A DNA stretch of 64,000 nucleotides from Chrysomallon squamiferum (GCA_012295275.1 CM022668.1:5863989-5927988), one strand, 5' to 3'. Positions 48,878-63,119 are shown, counted from the stretch's first letter. Notes: a model not told the origin generated them from the sequence alone. A program made the numbers and translations.

Positions 48878-50568
48878 CTAAGCATCCTGGGAAGAGTCAT
48901 GTGATCTGTTGAAGCTAAAAATATCCAACGGAGCTGGAGAGATGAACGGTCTGTCGATATACTGCAGAAAAAAAGAAACGCACCAATGAGAACATAATCT
49001 TCATAACCAACGTTTAGCGTCAAAACGCTCTTGTAAGATGTAAAGTTGAAAAAACAGAACGACAGACAGACAAAGATACAGACAGATAAATAGAAAGAAA
49101 GGCAGAACACGTAAACAGAGATACATATATAGATAAAGATAGGTAGGTAGGTAGGTAGGTACAGAGAGATAGAGAAAGAGAGACACACACACAAAAAGTA
49201 GACAGGCTTAATTAGAAAAATAGATGTACAGAAAGAAAACGCAACAAAAAGACAGTTAGATAGGTAGATAGACGGAAAGAAAGAACGACTGTGTAAACTA
49301 GAGAAGGACAGACACACTGTGAGACTAAGACGTGCACGGACATACTGAGCTGGTTTGTGTTAAACGTGTACTCACCACGGGCCTGATTCCGAGCGCTGAC
49401 GACTGATTGCTGAAACCGTCCAGTGGTTGACTTTCATCTCCGAAATACGTGTAGTCCATGTTCCTAAAAATAGAAAACAGTATCGTCAGATATGACGTTG
49501 TTACCACTGTCTTACTGTGACGTCGAATAAAATCACTTTGGTCATCGACAAATTTAAAAAAAACTCAATAAGCGACATGCTGTTGTCAGGCATTGTTTTT
49601 TTTTTTTTTTTATTGACGTCATCATCGTCATCATCTTCTTCAACATCAGTTTAATTTTATGTACTTTTGTAACTAGTTGTGAATTATGATTAGAATCATT
49701 CAAAGTTTAATTACTGCCAGAATCACAATTTCTTTACAATCATCATAAACACTAATAAAAATAACCCTGATCTTTTTTTTAGCGATGTAGAAAAAAAAAA
49801 CAACTAACAAACAAACAAACAATAAATAAATAAATAAACAGAAAAGAAAAAAAAAAGACCAAAACAAGAAATAAAAAACAAATAATAATGAACAAACGAA
49901 CGAACAAACAAACAAACAGAATAAACAAACAAATAAAACAAACAAACAAACCATAAATAAATAAATAAATAAATAAACACAAAGAAAAACAAGATATAAA
50001 AAATAATAATAATAAACAAACGAACGAACAAACAAACAGAATAAACAAACAATTAAAACAAACAAAGAGAATAAACAAACAAATAAAACAAACAAAGAGA
50101 ATAAACAAACAAATAAAACAAACAAAATAAACAATATGAATGTGTGTGTTTAAAACAAACAAACAGAATAAACAAATAAAACAAACAAGCAAAATAAACA
50201 ATAATTATATGTGTGTTTAAAACAAACAGAATAAACAAGGAAACAAAACAAAACAAACAAACAAAACAAAGAAACAAAGAGCTGAACTCGAGTACTAACT
50301 TGTCGCTGGTACGACGGCAGAACACCAGATACACACAGCAACTTGTCAACGCCGCAGCCACGAGGACCGCGCCCAGAGACACGCCCACGATTTCCGGTGT
50401 TGTGAGACCTTTCCGCGAGTCTGTCTTCTTCTCACAGAACACCCCAGTGTACGATTTGCCACACCTGAAACACACGAGCCACACCTAGTGAGTTCGAATC
50501 CAGTCACAAGACTCGATATACAAGTCATGTAGAAAGTTGTTATTTTGGTTTAATTATTATTTTTGTTG

Positions 50569-50634
<66 letters not shown>

Positions 50635-52775
50635 GTTTTCGTTGTTGTTGTTGTTGTTGTCATTGATATTATTAATGTTGTTCTCGTTGTTTTGATATTA
50701 ACATTTATCATGACTTGGAGATATAGTAATAATAGTAGTAGTAGTAATAGTAGTAGTAGTAGTAGTAGTAGCAGTAGTTGTAAAACTAGTAATATTACTA
50801 TTAGTAGAAGTAGTAATAGTAATCATATGAAGAGGAGGAGACAGACAGATATACACCAGACAGACAGACAGACAGACAAACAGACAAACAGACGGCCGGA
50901 CAGAGAGAACGACAAGCAGACGACACAGTAAAACAGTCTGTACTTACTGACAGAAGGGTTGAAACGACTTGTCTAACTGACACTCGCCGCCATTTTCACA
51001 TTTGTTGACGAGACCTGACGAGACACACTTGTGTTGACACTCTCCGAACATCGGGGTCGTCATCGTGCAGTTGTTGTAGCCGTCGGGACATGGGTTTTCA
51101 GCTTCACACGGGTTGGTGAGAATGCCCTGAACTGAAATAAGCGAAAGATAAACCACGTGAATTATTAGCTGTAGTTTTTTGTAAGTCACTTTAGTTAACT
51201 TTATAAATGTTGATGTTTATTGATATTTATATATACATATACATTACAACCATATATATATATATATATGTGTGTGTATGCATGTATATGTCTTCACGAC
51301 ATAAATGCATCTGTAATGAAATATTTACAAATACATATGCACATATACACTGCACACATTAATTTAAGAAATCTTATAAATAGAAAGAATAGATATTATA
51401 GTTAATTTCTAAATAACTTTAAAAACATGCGTATATACACAGTAACAACAACAATAATCAATAATAATAATAATAATAACAACAATAATAATAACAATAA
51501 TAATTACAGTAACAATAACAATAATAATAATAACAATAACAAAAATAATAATAATAACAATAATAATAATAACAATAATAATAATAATAATAATAACAAT
51601 AATAATAATAATAATAATAATAATAAAGCTCACGAGTTCCATTAAACAAATTTGGATTCAGTTTCCCAGCACTGTACACAGGATCCTTCTTCACCGTGAT
51701 GTTGTTGACGTTGGGGATGCCGATGGTGACCATGCTCTTGATTAGATTTTGCAGTCTTTCTTCGTAATTCGTGGCGCCCATTAGAGACAGCCACAGATCA
51801 TAATCAGCCCGAATACGATTTTCAAAATTCCTTGAAAAACAAAGAAACGTAACTGTTAATAGCATTGTCAGTTCCGATGTTACAGTTGCTGTATCACAGT
51901 CGTATCTGTGATACTACTAGAGGTAACAGCAGTAATTACGTAGCGATGATAATAACTGTGATAGCAATATGATAATAGTAGAGGTAATAGTCGCAGTAAT
52001 GTTAATAGTAGAAGTGATAATGATTATAGTAATAATAGTCGAAACAGTCATGATATAAATAACAAAGATAACGTAATAATAATTATATTCGTAATCGTCG
52101 TGATAGTACTATAAGTAATTATCAAGATGAATTAATAATATTTGTAGTAGTAATAGTCATTGCTATGACTGTATTAGAAGTAATAATCAAGATGACAGAA
52201 TAATAATTATATTAGTAATATCGTAGTTATGGTAGTACTAGAACTAATAGTCATGATGACGTAGTGATGTTAGTAATAATGGAACTAGAAGAAATAGTTG
52301 TAACAGCAGCATTAGTTGTAACAATAGTAACAGTCGTAATAATAATAAACTGATGACCATAATAGTAAAAATATTCTTCAAGTAGTAATATCAATAATAC
52401 CAACAGTGTTCGAAGTTCTAGAAGAGAAAGAATATGAAGTAGCAGAAGTTGTTTTGTTTTAGTAGTCGTTGTAGTAATAGTTGTAGTAGTGGTAGTAGCA
52501 GCCAGTGTTGGCTGGCACATAATTTTTACTTACTTGTCAAGATAAACTTTCTTTACTTCTAACTTGTGAAATCCTGTCACATTTTCAAAAGCTTTCTCTA
52601 ACTGAAAAGCATCAATAAATCATTTTAGTCAACAACAACAGCAACAGCAACAGCAACTTTACTGTAAAAATATAGATATCAGAATATACAGAGAAGGCTG
52701 CAGCAGTAATTGTAATAAACGAATGAATGACGTACGAGAGAATAAATGATTAATAATAATAATAATAATAATAAT

Positions 52776-52823
<48 letters not shown>

Positions 52824-53421
52824 AATAATAATAATTACAATAATGAATTAACACATAAAACATTCACTTAAATTTATAATAAACACAAATAAATAAATAA
52901 ATAATCAAATAAACAAACAATCAAACAAACAAATAAATAAACAATTAAATAAAGAAATAAAGAAACAAACAAACAGACAGTCAATGAAATAGGTAAAAAA
53001 AAAAAAAAAAAAAAAACCAAAAAAACAAACAAACAAACAAACAAACAAAGAATTAATCAAACAAAGAATCAAAGAAATAAATAAATAATCTCACCTTCTT
53101 CTGGAACAGTCTGATGTACTCTTTCTGAACACTCTCTGGTAAAACGGTTCCGTTGTAGGGTGTTTGTAGCATCAAACTTAGTTTAATTTTATACTTCAGG
53201 TCTGTGAACAATAACAATAACAATAACAATAACAACAATAACAACAACAACAACAACAATAATAATACTAATAACAATAACAATAATAACAACAACAGCA
53301 ATAATAAAAATAATAATAATAATAACAGCAACAACAACAATAATAATAATAATAACAATACAACAACAACAACAATAATAATAATAACAATAACAACAAT
53401 AACAATAACAACTACAACACC

Positions 53422-53453
<32 letters not shown>

Positions 53454-53490
53454 CAACAACAACAATAACAATAATAACAACAACAACAGC

Positions 53491-53537
<47 letters not shown>

Positions 53538-53719
53538 ACAGCTAACTATGGGAAATAAAGAAAAAGAAAAAAATGGTTTGTAAGTAAATAACACACTCAC
53601 GCACGCACGCACAAATGCACAAACAAAGATACGAACCTTCATTGGTGGCTGATGGACTATATGGAGAAGGCGTACCGACACCTGAAGATAATTAAATAAA
53701 AAATAAATTATAAATTAAC

Positions 53720-53809
<90 letters not shown>

Positions 53810-54537
53810 CTTTGAGCAATTATTAAACGTTGTAGTTTTCTTCTTCATATTTTCTTTCAGATAAACGATTTAATAATAAAAATAACAACATGATCAGTAC
53901 ATTCTCACCAGCAAGTTATTCTATAGTTATACTTTATTATTAGGAAAGACTGTAAAAAATATAACAGTAACCTTCATACAAATAAATAAAATCGACGATA
54001 ACTTTTGTCATATTATCGTCGTCGACCACGTACCTGATCCAACATCGGCGTCGTCACCGGCTTCACGTCTCACTCGATGAAAACCAAACTCGTTTTCGAA
54101 ATTATCGGCATCGCCATGAATCGTAAAAACCAAATCGTCGAAATCGCCGATATGTTCGATAACTCTGTCGCGCATTCCCCTGTCAGAATTATCGCCATTT
54201 TCCGGAACCGCGTCTTCTTCTTCTTTGAATTCGGTATTTTCCGTGATCCTCTCGTAAGTCTCGAATTCTGCGTCACCGGTTTTTTCTAATAAATGTCGAG
54301 CTACGACTGGTCGCAGGTTGTCATTATTTCTAGTATCTGTAATAAGTAATAAAATGATTATTTATAGTATTTGTAGTAAATGCCAATGCATAATAAATGA
54401 TAAAAATAACTGTATATAAAAAAAAAAAAAAAAAATAAAAAAATTAAAAATTAAAGATGGAGGGAATGATGACCAAATACATATGAAGACTGTGTATGAT
54501 TTATCGTTATTTTTATTATTAGTAGTAGTAGTAATAA

Positions 54538-54570
<33 letters not shown>

Positions 54571-57074
54571 CAGTAGCAGTAGTAGTAGTAGTAGGGATAG
54601 TAGTAGTATATTTTGTTGCTATTGTTGTACTAGTAGTAACAGTAACAGTAATATTAGATGCAGTTGTTGTAGTAAAAGTTGTAGTAGACGTTCAAGTAAT
54701 TGTAACAGAAGCAGTCGTTGTTGTTGTAGCAGCTCTAGCTGTTGTAGTGGTTGTTGTTGTAGTAAAGTAATAGTAGTTTCTGCTGATGCTGATGTCGATT
54801 TTTGTTGTTACAGCTTTGTAATTTTACTTACTTATGTATTTAATTATTTAAAGATATACATTTAGTTATTTAAAGATATACATTTTATTATTTAAATAGA
54901 TATACATTTAGTTATTTAAAGATATACATTTAATTATTTAAATGGATATACATTTAATACACTTTAAAAGTTTAATCTTTTACGGCGGTTTAATATGCTT
55001 ATGAACTATACAGATACTCAAAGAAGAAACTCATTACAGTCACCCATTATTGTCACCCATTACTGTCACCCACTGTGTTATTATTTTTCGATTAAAGCAA
55101 AGTACCTATTAAATGAAATTTATCAGTAACAAGATACTACATACCACTGATTTTTTATATTTCACGCTAGACTTACTGGAGTCAGTAACATTTTTGTTTT
55201 TCAGTCTTCTAATTTTTTTTATCTTTCATACATTCATTCGTTCATTCATTCATTCATTATTTATTTATTTATTTTTTTTTTTTTTTTTTTTGTATGTGTT
55301 TGTTTTGTTTTTTGTTTGTTTGTTTTTGTCTTTTTACCTATCGAAAATATTAATCTATATGGATAAAGTATGAGTTGTTTTTGTCTTGATTGTTTTTCTT
55401 TCGTTCAACTTTTAAAATTTTAATTTTTTTTTAAAACTTTTTATATTCTTTGAAACCCAATAATTTTTAATAAACAAAAAACCACTGTGAACAAACTATC
55501 TCTGACAAAATCTTTCTTTTTTTTTTTTTTTTTTTTCTCTTATCTATTACTTTATCAAGTTAAATGCAGGACAGGTTTTTAATTTAATTTGACAGTGTGA
55601 CACCGTGGGAATATATATACGTCTGCAAAGACATGTCTACTTCTTCTGGGTTTTTTTTTTTTCTTTCTTTCTTTTCTTTCTTTCTTTCTTTTCATTTTTT
55701 CTTTCTTTTTGTTCAAATGCTTTCAAAACGTAGCTATTAAACAAGTTCACCCCAGTCATGCTGTCTTTATTTTTCGATGTTAATTATTTCGCTTAAACCC
55801 TATGAAAACGATATTTTACACCAGCAAGTGATAAAGTGCTTTGAGTAATAATGACCTTGCCTGTTTCAATCTCGCCCAATCTGACCTGGAAACTGCGCGC
55901 GATGCATTACATCACGTGATCTATACCTGGGGTACTGAATACAGTATGTGTTTTCCAGTGTATAGAAAGGTGCTTTTGAACTATCGTGCGAAGTATTAAG
56001 TTGATTACGATTTGTATGTGAGTGCGTGTATTTGTGTTTGTTATTTATTTATTTATCACTACTACTACCACTACTGCTATTGCTGCTGCTACTACTACTA
56101 CTAGTAGTAATTTTATTGTTGTTGTTATTATTATTATTATTATTGTATGTGTGAGTATGTATCTGTATGTATAAGTATGTATTATGTATGTGTGAGTATG
56201 TATCTGTATGTATAAGTATGTATTATGTATGTGTGAGTATGTATCTGTACGTATAAGTATGTATTATGTATGTGTGAATGTATATATGTATGTATGTATG
56301 TGTATGTGTGTGTATGTGTGTGTGTATATATTTAATATTTCATACCTTGTTTTTCTAGAACATTCTCCATTTTCTTCTTATCTTGATTTGGAACATTTAA
56401 AGAATGTATTCTTTTGTCAGAGTTTGCCAAATTGGCGTTAGGTTTAGGTTTCACTGGTATAGGTTTGGTATTTTTGGCACTAGGTTTAGTTTTTATTGGA
56501 ATCAGTTCCTCGGACTTCAGCAAACAGTCAACGTCTTTCTCCGTGTCGCAGTCTACATGGGCAGCATCTTCTACAACGGCACCAGCAGAAGAAAAGAAAA
56601 AACATTGTCAATATATATTTCTGAAATACGCCCCAAAGTGATAAAATATGAAGAAGAAAAAATAAACAAGCAAGAAAAGAAGATAACCGGGGAAAATACA
56701 AAATAATATAAAAAAAAAGAAAAAAAAAAAAGAACAGCTACTAATTATAAAACACAAAGAAGATGAAGAAGAAAATGAAGAGGAAGAAGAACAACAACAA
56801 CAATAAGAATAAGAAGAAGGAAAAAACGAAAGCAGAAAAGAAGAAAATAATGTTGATGATGATGATGACGTGATGATCACAACGACGACAACGAAGAAGA
56901 AGAAGAAAATAAAGAAGAACTTTTTTTTACAATTATCGATTTTTCTAATCTCTTTTTCCTTTCTACAATTGCACACTAATAAAATATATTTTGATGTTTC
57001 TAAAAAGTCCCTGAATTTGAATTTTATTCACATAATCTGTTCGCTATAATGAGTCATTCCACAATTCATTTTAC

Positions 57075-57125
<51 letters not shown>

Positions 57126-57126
57126 T

Positions 57127-57157
<31 letters not shown>

Positions 57158-58147
57158 AATAAATAAATAAATAAATTGCTTTTCTTTTTTATTTTAAAAT
57201 TTAAAAATTCATAGAACATGAAAAACCATCAAACTGAATTTTTAAATAATAAGAGACAAGAACAACAAAGTCTTTCTAACTAACGAACGTCTAAATCTTT
57301 CACACTAACCATTTTCTTGCAAATCTTCCGTGTTTGTCTTTTCACGGAAACTCTTGCGCTCAACGTCGTCCTCATTCTTTTCTGTTGAAGGACGAACGTT
57401 AACGACAACGTTGTCGACGTTGTTCTTAGGCAAGAGTTCTTCCGACTCCAGCTCGTGTTTGATGTCCTGCGTGGCCATTTTGTCCCTCCCCGTACGCTTC
57501 TGCGCATGCTCAGCTTTTTTGATGTCTGTAAAAAAAATTCAAAAATAAGAAGCTGAAATTTATGAAGATTTTCTTCAAACCTGAACTGACCATAGATATA
57601 CCGTGACCATTACTATTTCTACTGCTACTACTACTGTTTTGACTATTACTACTACTACTTCTATTTATACTGTTTCCACTACGTCTAACATAATTCATTC
57701 TACTACTACTACTGCTGTTTCCTCCACTGCTACTACGATACTTCAGATACTACCTCTAATACAACTACGTAATTCCACACAGTTACAACCATTATTTCTA
57801 CCACTACGACTACATATTCTACTGCAACTACGTGCAACTCTTGCTCTTATTTTTACTACTGTTATTACAATAACGAACACTAATACTGCTACTACAACAA
57901 TTAATACTAATATTAAAACTGATACTTTTAACTACTGTTAACTTTGGTTTTATGATTACACATATTTTCTGAAATGTTCCAGGAATTACACATACTACGC
58001 ACACACGCATGCACGCACGCACAGACACACATACACATATATATAAACACATAAATACTGGGTCTTTTCATTATTATTATTATTATGATTATTATTGTTA
58101 TTATCAATTCATTACCATGATTATTATTATTATTATTATTATTATTA

Positions 58148-58199
<52 letters not shown>

Positions 58200-59277
58200 C
58201 AACACTTACCAGCTGTCTCATGCTGTGTGGTTTTTCTCGGGTGGAAGTTGGTCGGTTGAATGACCTTGACGTTTTGTTTTGACGTCACCGGAAGTAGTTT
58301 CTCTTCTGCTAAGAAGTCTGATTTCTCCTCCGCCTTCCAATCATCCACGTCGGCCACAAACCACTCGCTGGAGTCTGCGAAACAACAACAACAACGTAAC
58401 AACACCAACGACAACGACAACAACAATAATAACAGTAATAATAATAATAGTAGTAATATTAATAATAATAGTAGTAATATTAATAATAATACTAATATTA
58501 TTAATGATGATAATGACGATGATGTTAAAATGATGATCACACTAGAAATGATGATAATGATGATAATCATGATGATGATGAATATAAAAACGAAACAGAC
58601 ACGCACACGCACACACACTTACGCACCCGACGAACATACGAACATTTATCCTAATAAAATCAAAAAATAAACACACAAAGAGATAAAAATAACAATAAAA
58701 ATTTAATATTAATAAAACTTACATACATACACACACACACATAAGTAAACACACGGATGAATAATAAAAACGTCAAAACGAAACACGACTGAAGTGTTCT
58801 TTCTTACAGTGATACGGAGCAGACGAGAAACTGCACGTAAGTAAATATTCTGTGTTCAAAAATAAATGATCGGTGAGGACAAATGCGACGTGAACCCTGT
58901 TTAGAAATGAATTTTTTTACGACTGTGTTTTATTTCTAACAGTTTCGTGTACGAATACATCAAACACGTTACAAAGTTTGCCAACTGCGCAGTCCAGTGT
59001 ACGGGTTCCTTTCGGGTCTTCACGTTAAACAGGGCGGTTTTTTATTTTTTTTTTAGAGATTAATATCTTAGCGTAGAAAGAGTGATAATTGTTGTATTGC
59101 TTAGTAACCTCGTTTCCAGTTATCTAGCGACCTAGATATAAACGAAGTCAAAGCAATAAATAAGAAATAAATAACTTTTTTTTTTTCTTTTTTTTTTTTT
59201 TGTTCGGCCGCTATCTGCTTTCAAAAACTGTTTTACATCGACACCGAAATTGGTAAATCGGTTAATTATACAATATA

Positions 59278-59358
<81 letters not shown>

Positions 59359-59564
59359 TCTGTTTCTTTTTCCCTCTGTCTTTCTCTCTATGTCTATCCC
59401 TCTATCCCTCTTTCTTTCTTTCTTTTTATCTCTCTATCTACAGGTCTATCTATCTCACTTTCTTCCTCTTTCTTTCTCTCTCTATTTATCTATTTATTTC
59501 TTTATCTCTTTTTTTGTCTCCCTCTTTCTCTCTCTCTGTATCACACACACACGCACACACACAC

Positions 59565-59604
<40 letters not shown>

Positions 59605-59756
59605 ACACACACAAATCGTTTGATCAGTTATGTATTACATATTATTTGTAAAATTTTAAAACACTCCAAATCATAAGACTTCAAAAAAAGGTTGGTTACG
59701 GGAATGTTCCAGGCATTTTGTCCAATAAAACATGAACGCATACATACTCACCCACA

Positions 59757-59815
<59 letters not shown>

Positions 59816-61805
59816 CACGCACATAACTAATATCTGTACTCAACGCCATACCACACTGAAAGCAATAAAATAAGTTCTTTTTAAACAAGTTTTTTCAAAT
59901 CGCACTGATAATGTCGTTAACGTATTTCATACCTATTCATCTTTGTTCAATCCCTTGATTTGTGGCGACTCCCTGGTTTCAAATCTGTCTCGTTTTATGC
60001 ATTGAAAAGTTTTATTAATGTGTTTTTCAGAGCTGGTATTAAAGATTTCTCTATTCGATGCATGAAAAGCTGTTTATTTGTTACGATAATGTTACCCATC
60101 TGCGTCACTTCGTTTACACAACAGTTAATAGATGCGTACATAAGCACAAATATACGTACGTCAATACATACATACATACATACATACACACACACACAAA
60201 CACGCACACAATAAATTTCAATGGATAAAAATTTGATTTACTAAGTTTTTCTCACTCGGACTCTCTAAATAAGTCTTTCAAATCAAACAGATACGTACAT
60301 CTATATACAAACGTACAGACATTCATTTATATACCTATACATAGATACATACATACAAACAAGCATAGTAACGTATATAATCTACCAACATACATCCATT
60401 TATACAACTAAGCATATACAGATACATGTATATTATGTATGTGTAAATAAATACATCTACGTTTATGTATTTTCCAAAATTCTTATCGAAAATTCCTCTC
60501 TTATCACAGCCTTTGAAACTCTAAGATTACCTAAATGTATTATTATTATATATAAACCATTAATCTGTATGCGCCTCGAAGTAATAAACGCTAGTTCTAG
60601 TGAGTCGTAAAAATATAAAAATATTGACGGTTTATCTGTAAAATAAATAACTGAGGGGCTCGCTACGTAAATTTGGATCCAAATAAGTTGGCCCACACAG
60701 TTATCTCTTTTTTTTTTCTTTTTTTTTTTTTTTTTTGGCATGCGAAAATCACGTGTTGTTCGTGCATCAGATAAAACATAAAGCTGTGCATTTCAGACAT
60801 GAAATGGAACATAAAGAAAATCACGTGCCATGCTTCACGACAACTGTTCAAGACCACTGCTTCGGTTATGCGTTATGTAGAGTACATCTATGTATAAGAG
60901 GCACTCAATACTCGAAGTAATCAAGGTGCTCTGAAAACCCGGATCTGGCCCTGACTATACGCGAACATTCAGAACATTGTTTTTGTCATGCGAGGAAACG
61001 TGTTCTGAGATTTGTAAGAATTCAGAAGTCTAGATTTTACTGACAAAGGTCTAAGTTTCAGAATCAGTGAGGAACTGAATTTAAAACTCGTGTTATACAA
61101 ACATTAGATTTTATTTAGAATGATCAGAAGAATTATTGTTAATCACGATTTTCAGTTATATTTTATTATTGTTATTGCTGTATCTTTATATTTCTTCTTA
61201 GTAAATTTATCACTAAGATCTTTATGGTTATTAATGTTCCAGTTTGTTTCTTTGTTGTTTTTGTTTTTTATTATTTGCTCGTTTATCTATCTATTTAGCT
61301 GCATTTATTGTTTGTTTGTTTAATTATTAAATTTTTATTTTATTCGTGCATTTTCGCAGTTCTCTCTACAATATCCATCAGTTAAGATAGTAAAAAAAAA
61401 ATAATTTAAATTTATTTTAATTTAAACAATTAATTTTTGATATTTAATCTTCAATAGATTTTTTTTTTTTTTTCTATTTATTACTATTTTACCTTTCTTC
61501 AAACGATTGGAAATTTTAGATTAGCTAAGCGTAAAAAATTACGAAACTGAATTAAATTTCAATAAAAGTTAAAAATATTAGTATTTTTTTTTTGTCTCTC
61601 TTCTGTTGTTTTTTTTTCTCATTCTTTTTTTTTCGCACATTCAATTTAAATATTTTATTTCTTTGTCATGTTTATTGATTATTTCGTAATTTTTCTCTTT
61701 TTTTTTTTAAACTGAAAAGTTTGAGTCGACATTAACTGTGAAAAAGAGCAAAAGAGAAAACAAATCAATAAAACACGCACGCACGCACATACTCCTGCAT
61801 ACTTT

Positions 61806-61873
<68 letters not shown>

Positions 61874-62277
61874 TACACACACAATGCTGTATTCGACCAT
61901 GTATCTTCCATGATTCAAACCGTATGATTTAAAAATATATATATTTTTTAAAATAAATATATATTTAAAGAAATAAATTATATTTAAATTACGACGTTGT
62001 CCATAAAGTATATTAAAAACAAAAGAAGTTTTGAACGAATTACAGTAAAAAAAAAAAAAAAAAAAAAAAACTGATCCACGTTTCCATATCTCCTAATTTA
62101 CAAAATTTAAAATAAAAATAAAAAAATTAAAGAAGATAAAACAATCAGTCATCTGCCTTAACTTTGACAGGTGTAACGACAACTGAAAAGTGAAATAACA
62201 AATTGACCATTAGATTCCTCACCTTGCGAAGATACCAAACTAATCCAGAGAATTATAACAGTAGTCAAAAGAGGCAT
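48878..62277 (-). CDS. Single-pass membrane protein with SEA and EGF-like domains, 13 exons, 633 aa
   Basis: Exons in transcription order are 62277-62223, 58374-58210, 57525-57310, 56570-56346, 54336-54034, 53681-53637, 53201-53095, 52601-52534, 51830-51634, 51131-50948, 50464-50300, 49463-49376 and 48961-48878. All junctions are GT-AG and every phase matches through to TAG. Residues 1-18 are a signal peptide. Residues 19-335 are acidic, Lys-rich and disordered-looking, with a furin-type RVRR at 308-311. Residues about 338-455 form a SEA domain (YKIKLSLML, FENVTGFHKLEVKKVYL, VNNITVKK) with several N-glycosylation sequons and no GSVVV autocleavage motif. Cysteines 469-532 make one Cys-rich segment and an EGF module ending QCGKSYTGVFCE. 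TM is 546-571, followed by a 62-residue cytosolic tail with Ser- and Asp-rich stretches. The order SEA-EGF-TM recalls transmembrane mucins and IMPG proteins, but mucin repeats are absent. It is probably a shed or cleaved cell-surface protein; its ligand is unknown. Confidence 0.88.
49786..50275 (-). repeat. (AAAC)n/(AAAT)n array in intron 11 of the SEA/EGF gene
   Basis: The intron between exons 11 and 12 is largely AAAC/AAAT tetramers. It includes three near-identical AAACAAAGAGAATAAACAAA-type stretches (50040-50130). Minus-strand F/C/L/V-rich frames here are repeat translations. Confidence 0.85.
50570..50890. repeat. (ATT)n, (GTT)n, (TAG)n and CAGA in intron 10
   Basis: Intron 10 of the SEA/EGF gene contains a pure (ATT)n run (50573-50634), (GTT)n, (TAG)n (50730-50775) and a CAGA run (50857-50880). 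Nothing coding is present. Confidence 0.85.
51455..51626. repeat. (AAT)n/(AAC)n abutting the exon 9 donor
   Basis: A trinucleotide array of about 170 bp (AATAAT with AAC interruptions) starts two or three bases after the GTGAGC donor of exon 9 (51633) on the gene's strand. Confidence 0.9.
51880..52520. repeat. Degenerate (TAG/TAA)n in intron 8
   Basis: The intron between exons 8 and 9 is a decayed TAG/TAA/CAT trinucleotide repeat, without coding potential. Confidence 0.7.
52750..53075. repeat. (ATA)n, (AAC)n, (AAAC)n and poly-A in intron 7
   Basis: The intron between exons 7 and 8 carries pure (AAT)n and (AAC)n (52752-52835), AAAT/AAAC tetramers (52885-52980) and a 20-base poly-A near 52998. 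Confidence 0.85.
53208..53535. repeat. Long (AAC)n/(AAT)n array in intron 6
   Basis: The intron between exons 6 and 7 is almost wholly AAC/AAT repeats and approaches the exon 7 acceptor to within about 7 bp. Its frames read N, L, Y/C or I/V runs. Confidence 0.9.
53723..53808. repeat. (GA)n microsatellite in intron 5
   Basis: A pure GA tract of about 85 bp lies close to the 45-bp exon 6. Confidence 0.9.
54420..56345. other. Intron 4 of the SEA/EGF gene
   Basis: The region holds (TAG)n/(GTT)n at 54515-54780, a tandem ATTTAAAGATATACATTTA-type repeat of about 20-24 bp at 54838-54960 (5-6 units), poly-T tracts, plain sequence at 55730-56030, (TAC)n at 56057-56100 and a GTATGT-type repeat at 56140-56325. 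No exon was recognised. Confidence 0.6.
56571..57309. repeat. Intron 3 of the SEA/EGF gene: GAA-rich, (ATA)n
   Basis: AGAA/GAAGAA-rich sequence (56585-56920) and (AAT)n (57077-57170) fill most of this intron. Near the exon 4 acceptor the gene's strand is therefore a long C/T-rich tract. Confidence 0.7.
57526..58209. repeat. Intron 2 of the SEA/EGF gene: (TAC)n, (CA)n, (ATT)n
   Basis: Degenerate (TAC)n at 57610-57940, a short CACA region near 58000-58045 and pure (ATT)n at 58120-58199. The (ATT)n ends about 8 bp from the exon 2 donor. Confidence 0.75.
58375..62222 (-). other. Intron 1 of the SEA/EGF gene (3.8 kb)
   Basis: Repeats are (AAC)n/(AAT)n at 58381-58560, (CT)n at 59279-59352, a CTAT/CTTT-rich stretch to 59540, (CA)n at 59546-59600 and 59757-59812, (CATA)n at 60165-60190, poly-T at 60710-60737, (CT)n/(CA)n at 61812-61884 and poly-A near 62047-62070. 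Unique blocks at 58780-59150 and 60660-61080 have no supported exon. An unseen small phase-1 exon cannot be excluded. Confidence 0.55.
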
Positions 62278-63115
62278 CGAAAACTTGTGTATATTTTTGT
62301 GTAACCCTTTTCAGTTTCCAGGCAACTTGCAACTAACACAGTTACCATGCCGTATGTTTACATATAGTACGTATCAGCGTGTGTCCGTAACAGCGTGTGT
62401 TCATCGACTTGTCTGTCATGTGCCTTGTTACGTTATGATTCGAGTGGCTACCGGCGGGGCTCAAAACCCGCCATTCTTTAGCTCCTGCTTGCTTTTTATA
62501 CGTTTCCATTAATAAACCTATTATTCCTCGACAAAGACTGCTGTCAGATTTATTTAAATGAATGCTCCCGGTGCTACGTCATAATTAGCGTTTCATTGCC
62601 TGAAAGTATTTAGAATTTTTAAAAATTTTCTTTCACACCCCTTTTCCGTGAACGTAATTTGATATTCAAATGGGCGTGCGGCTTGTAAACAAGGTTACCC
62701 AGTCTTCGTGCTTAACCTTAGTCCGTTAGCCAGTATTAAACCAGAGGCGTGGCTAATTGGTTCGAGTCACTGACAAAAAAAGAAAAAAGAGCGAGAGAGA
62801 GAGAGAGAAAACGTTCAAGACAATCTTGTAAATAAATGTGCAACGTGTAGAAACCGGCATGTAGCTGACGTGTGTAATACATTGCAGATTTGGTAGGATA
62901 AGAGATATATTAAATGTTGTCAATAAAAGCTCGGTGCATCGGTTAGTTTTTTTTTTTTATTCTTCTTTCTTCTCGCTGTGAGATTCTTTTATCTGTTCAG
63001 CTCGACGTAAAAAAGTCGCAACGTTTAGTAAGCGAGTCGCAGTTTTTTTTTTTTTCAGTTTTCATCAACGACTGGTTAATTTTTGTTACGTGACAGAGCC
63101 TTGTATTGTCGTTGT
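62278..63115 (-). promoter_or_regulatory. Presumed upstream region of the SEA/EGF gene
   Basis: Single-copy sequence with moderate CpG content (62280-62560 and 62640-62760) lies just upstream of the signal-peptide exon and ends at the right-hand minisatellite. It probably includes the promoter and 5' leader. No TATA box or initiator could be assigned by eye. Confidence 0.35.
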
Positions 63116-63119
63116 TTTA

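Noticed and set aside
54070-54289. Frames of about 70 aa on both strands at 54 kb
   Set aside because: They are shadows of exon 5 of the SEA/EGF gene, whose true frame is set by phase at both junctions.
58808-58837. Possible plus-strand micro-exon with good acceptor and donor
   Set aside because: It is only about 27 nt, no partner exons were found on that strand, and it lies within an intron of a minus-strand gene.
60735-60920. 61-aa frame with His/Cys content
   Set aside because: It lies within intron 1 of the SEA/EGF gene on the opposite strand, lacks splice signals and is short enough to occur by chance.
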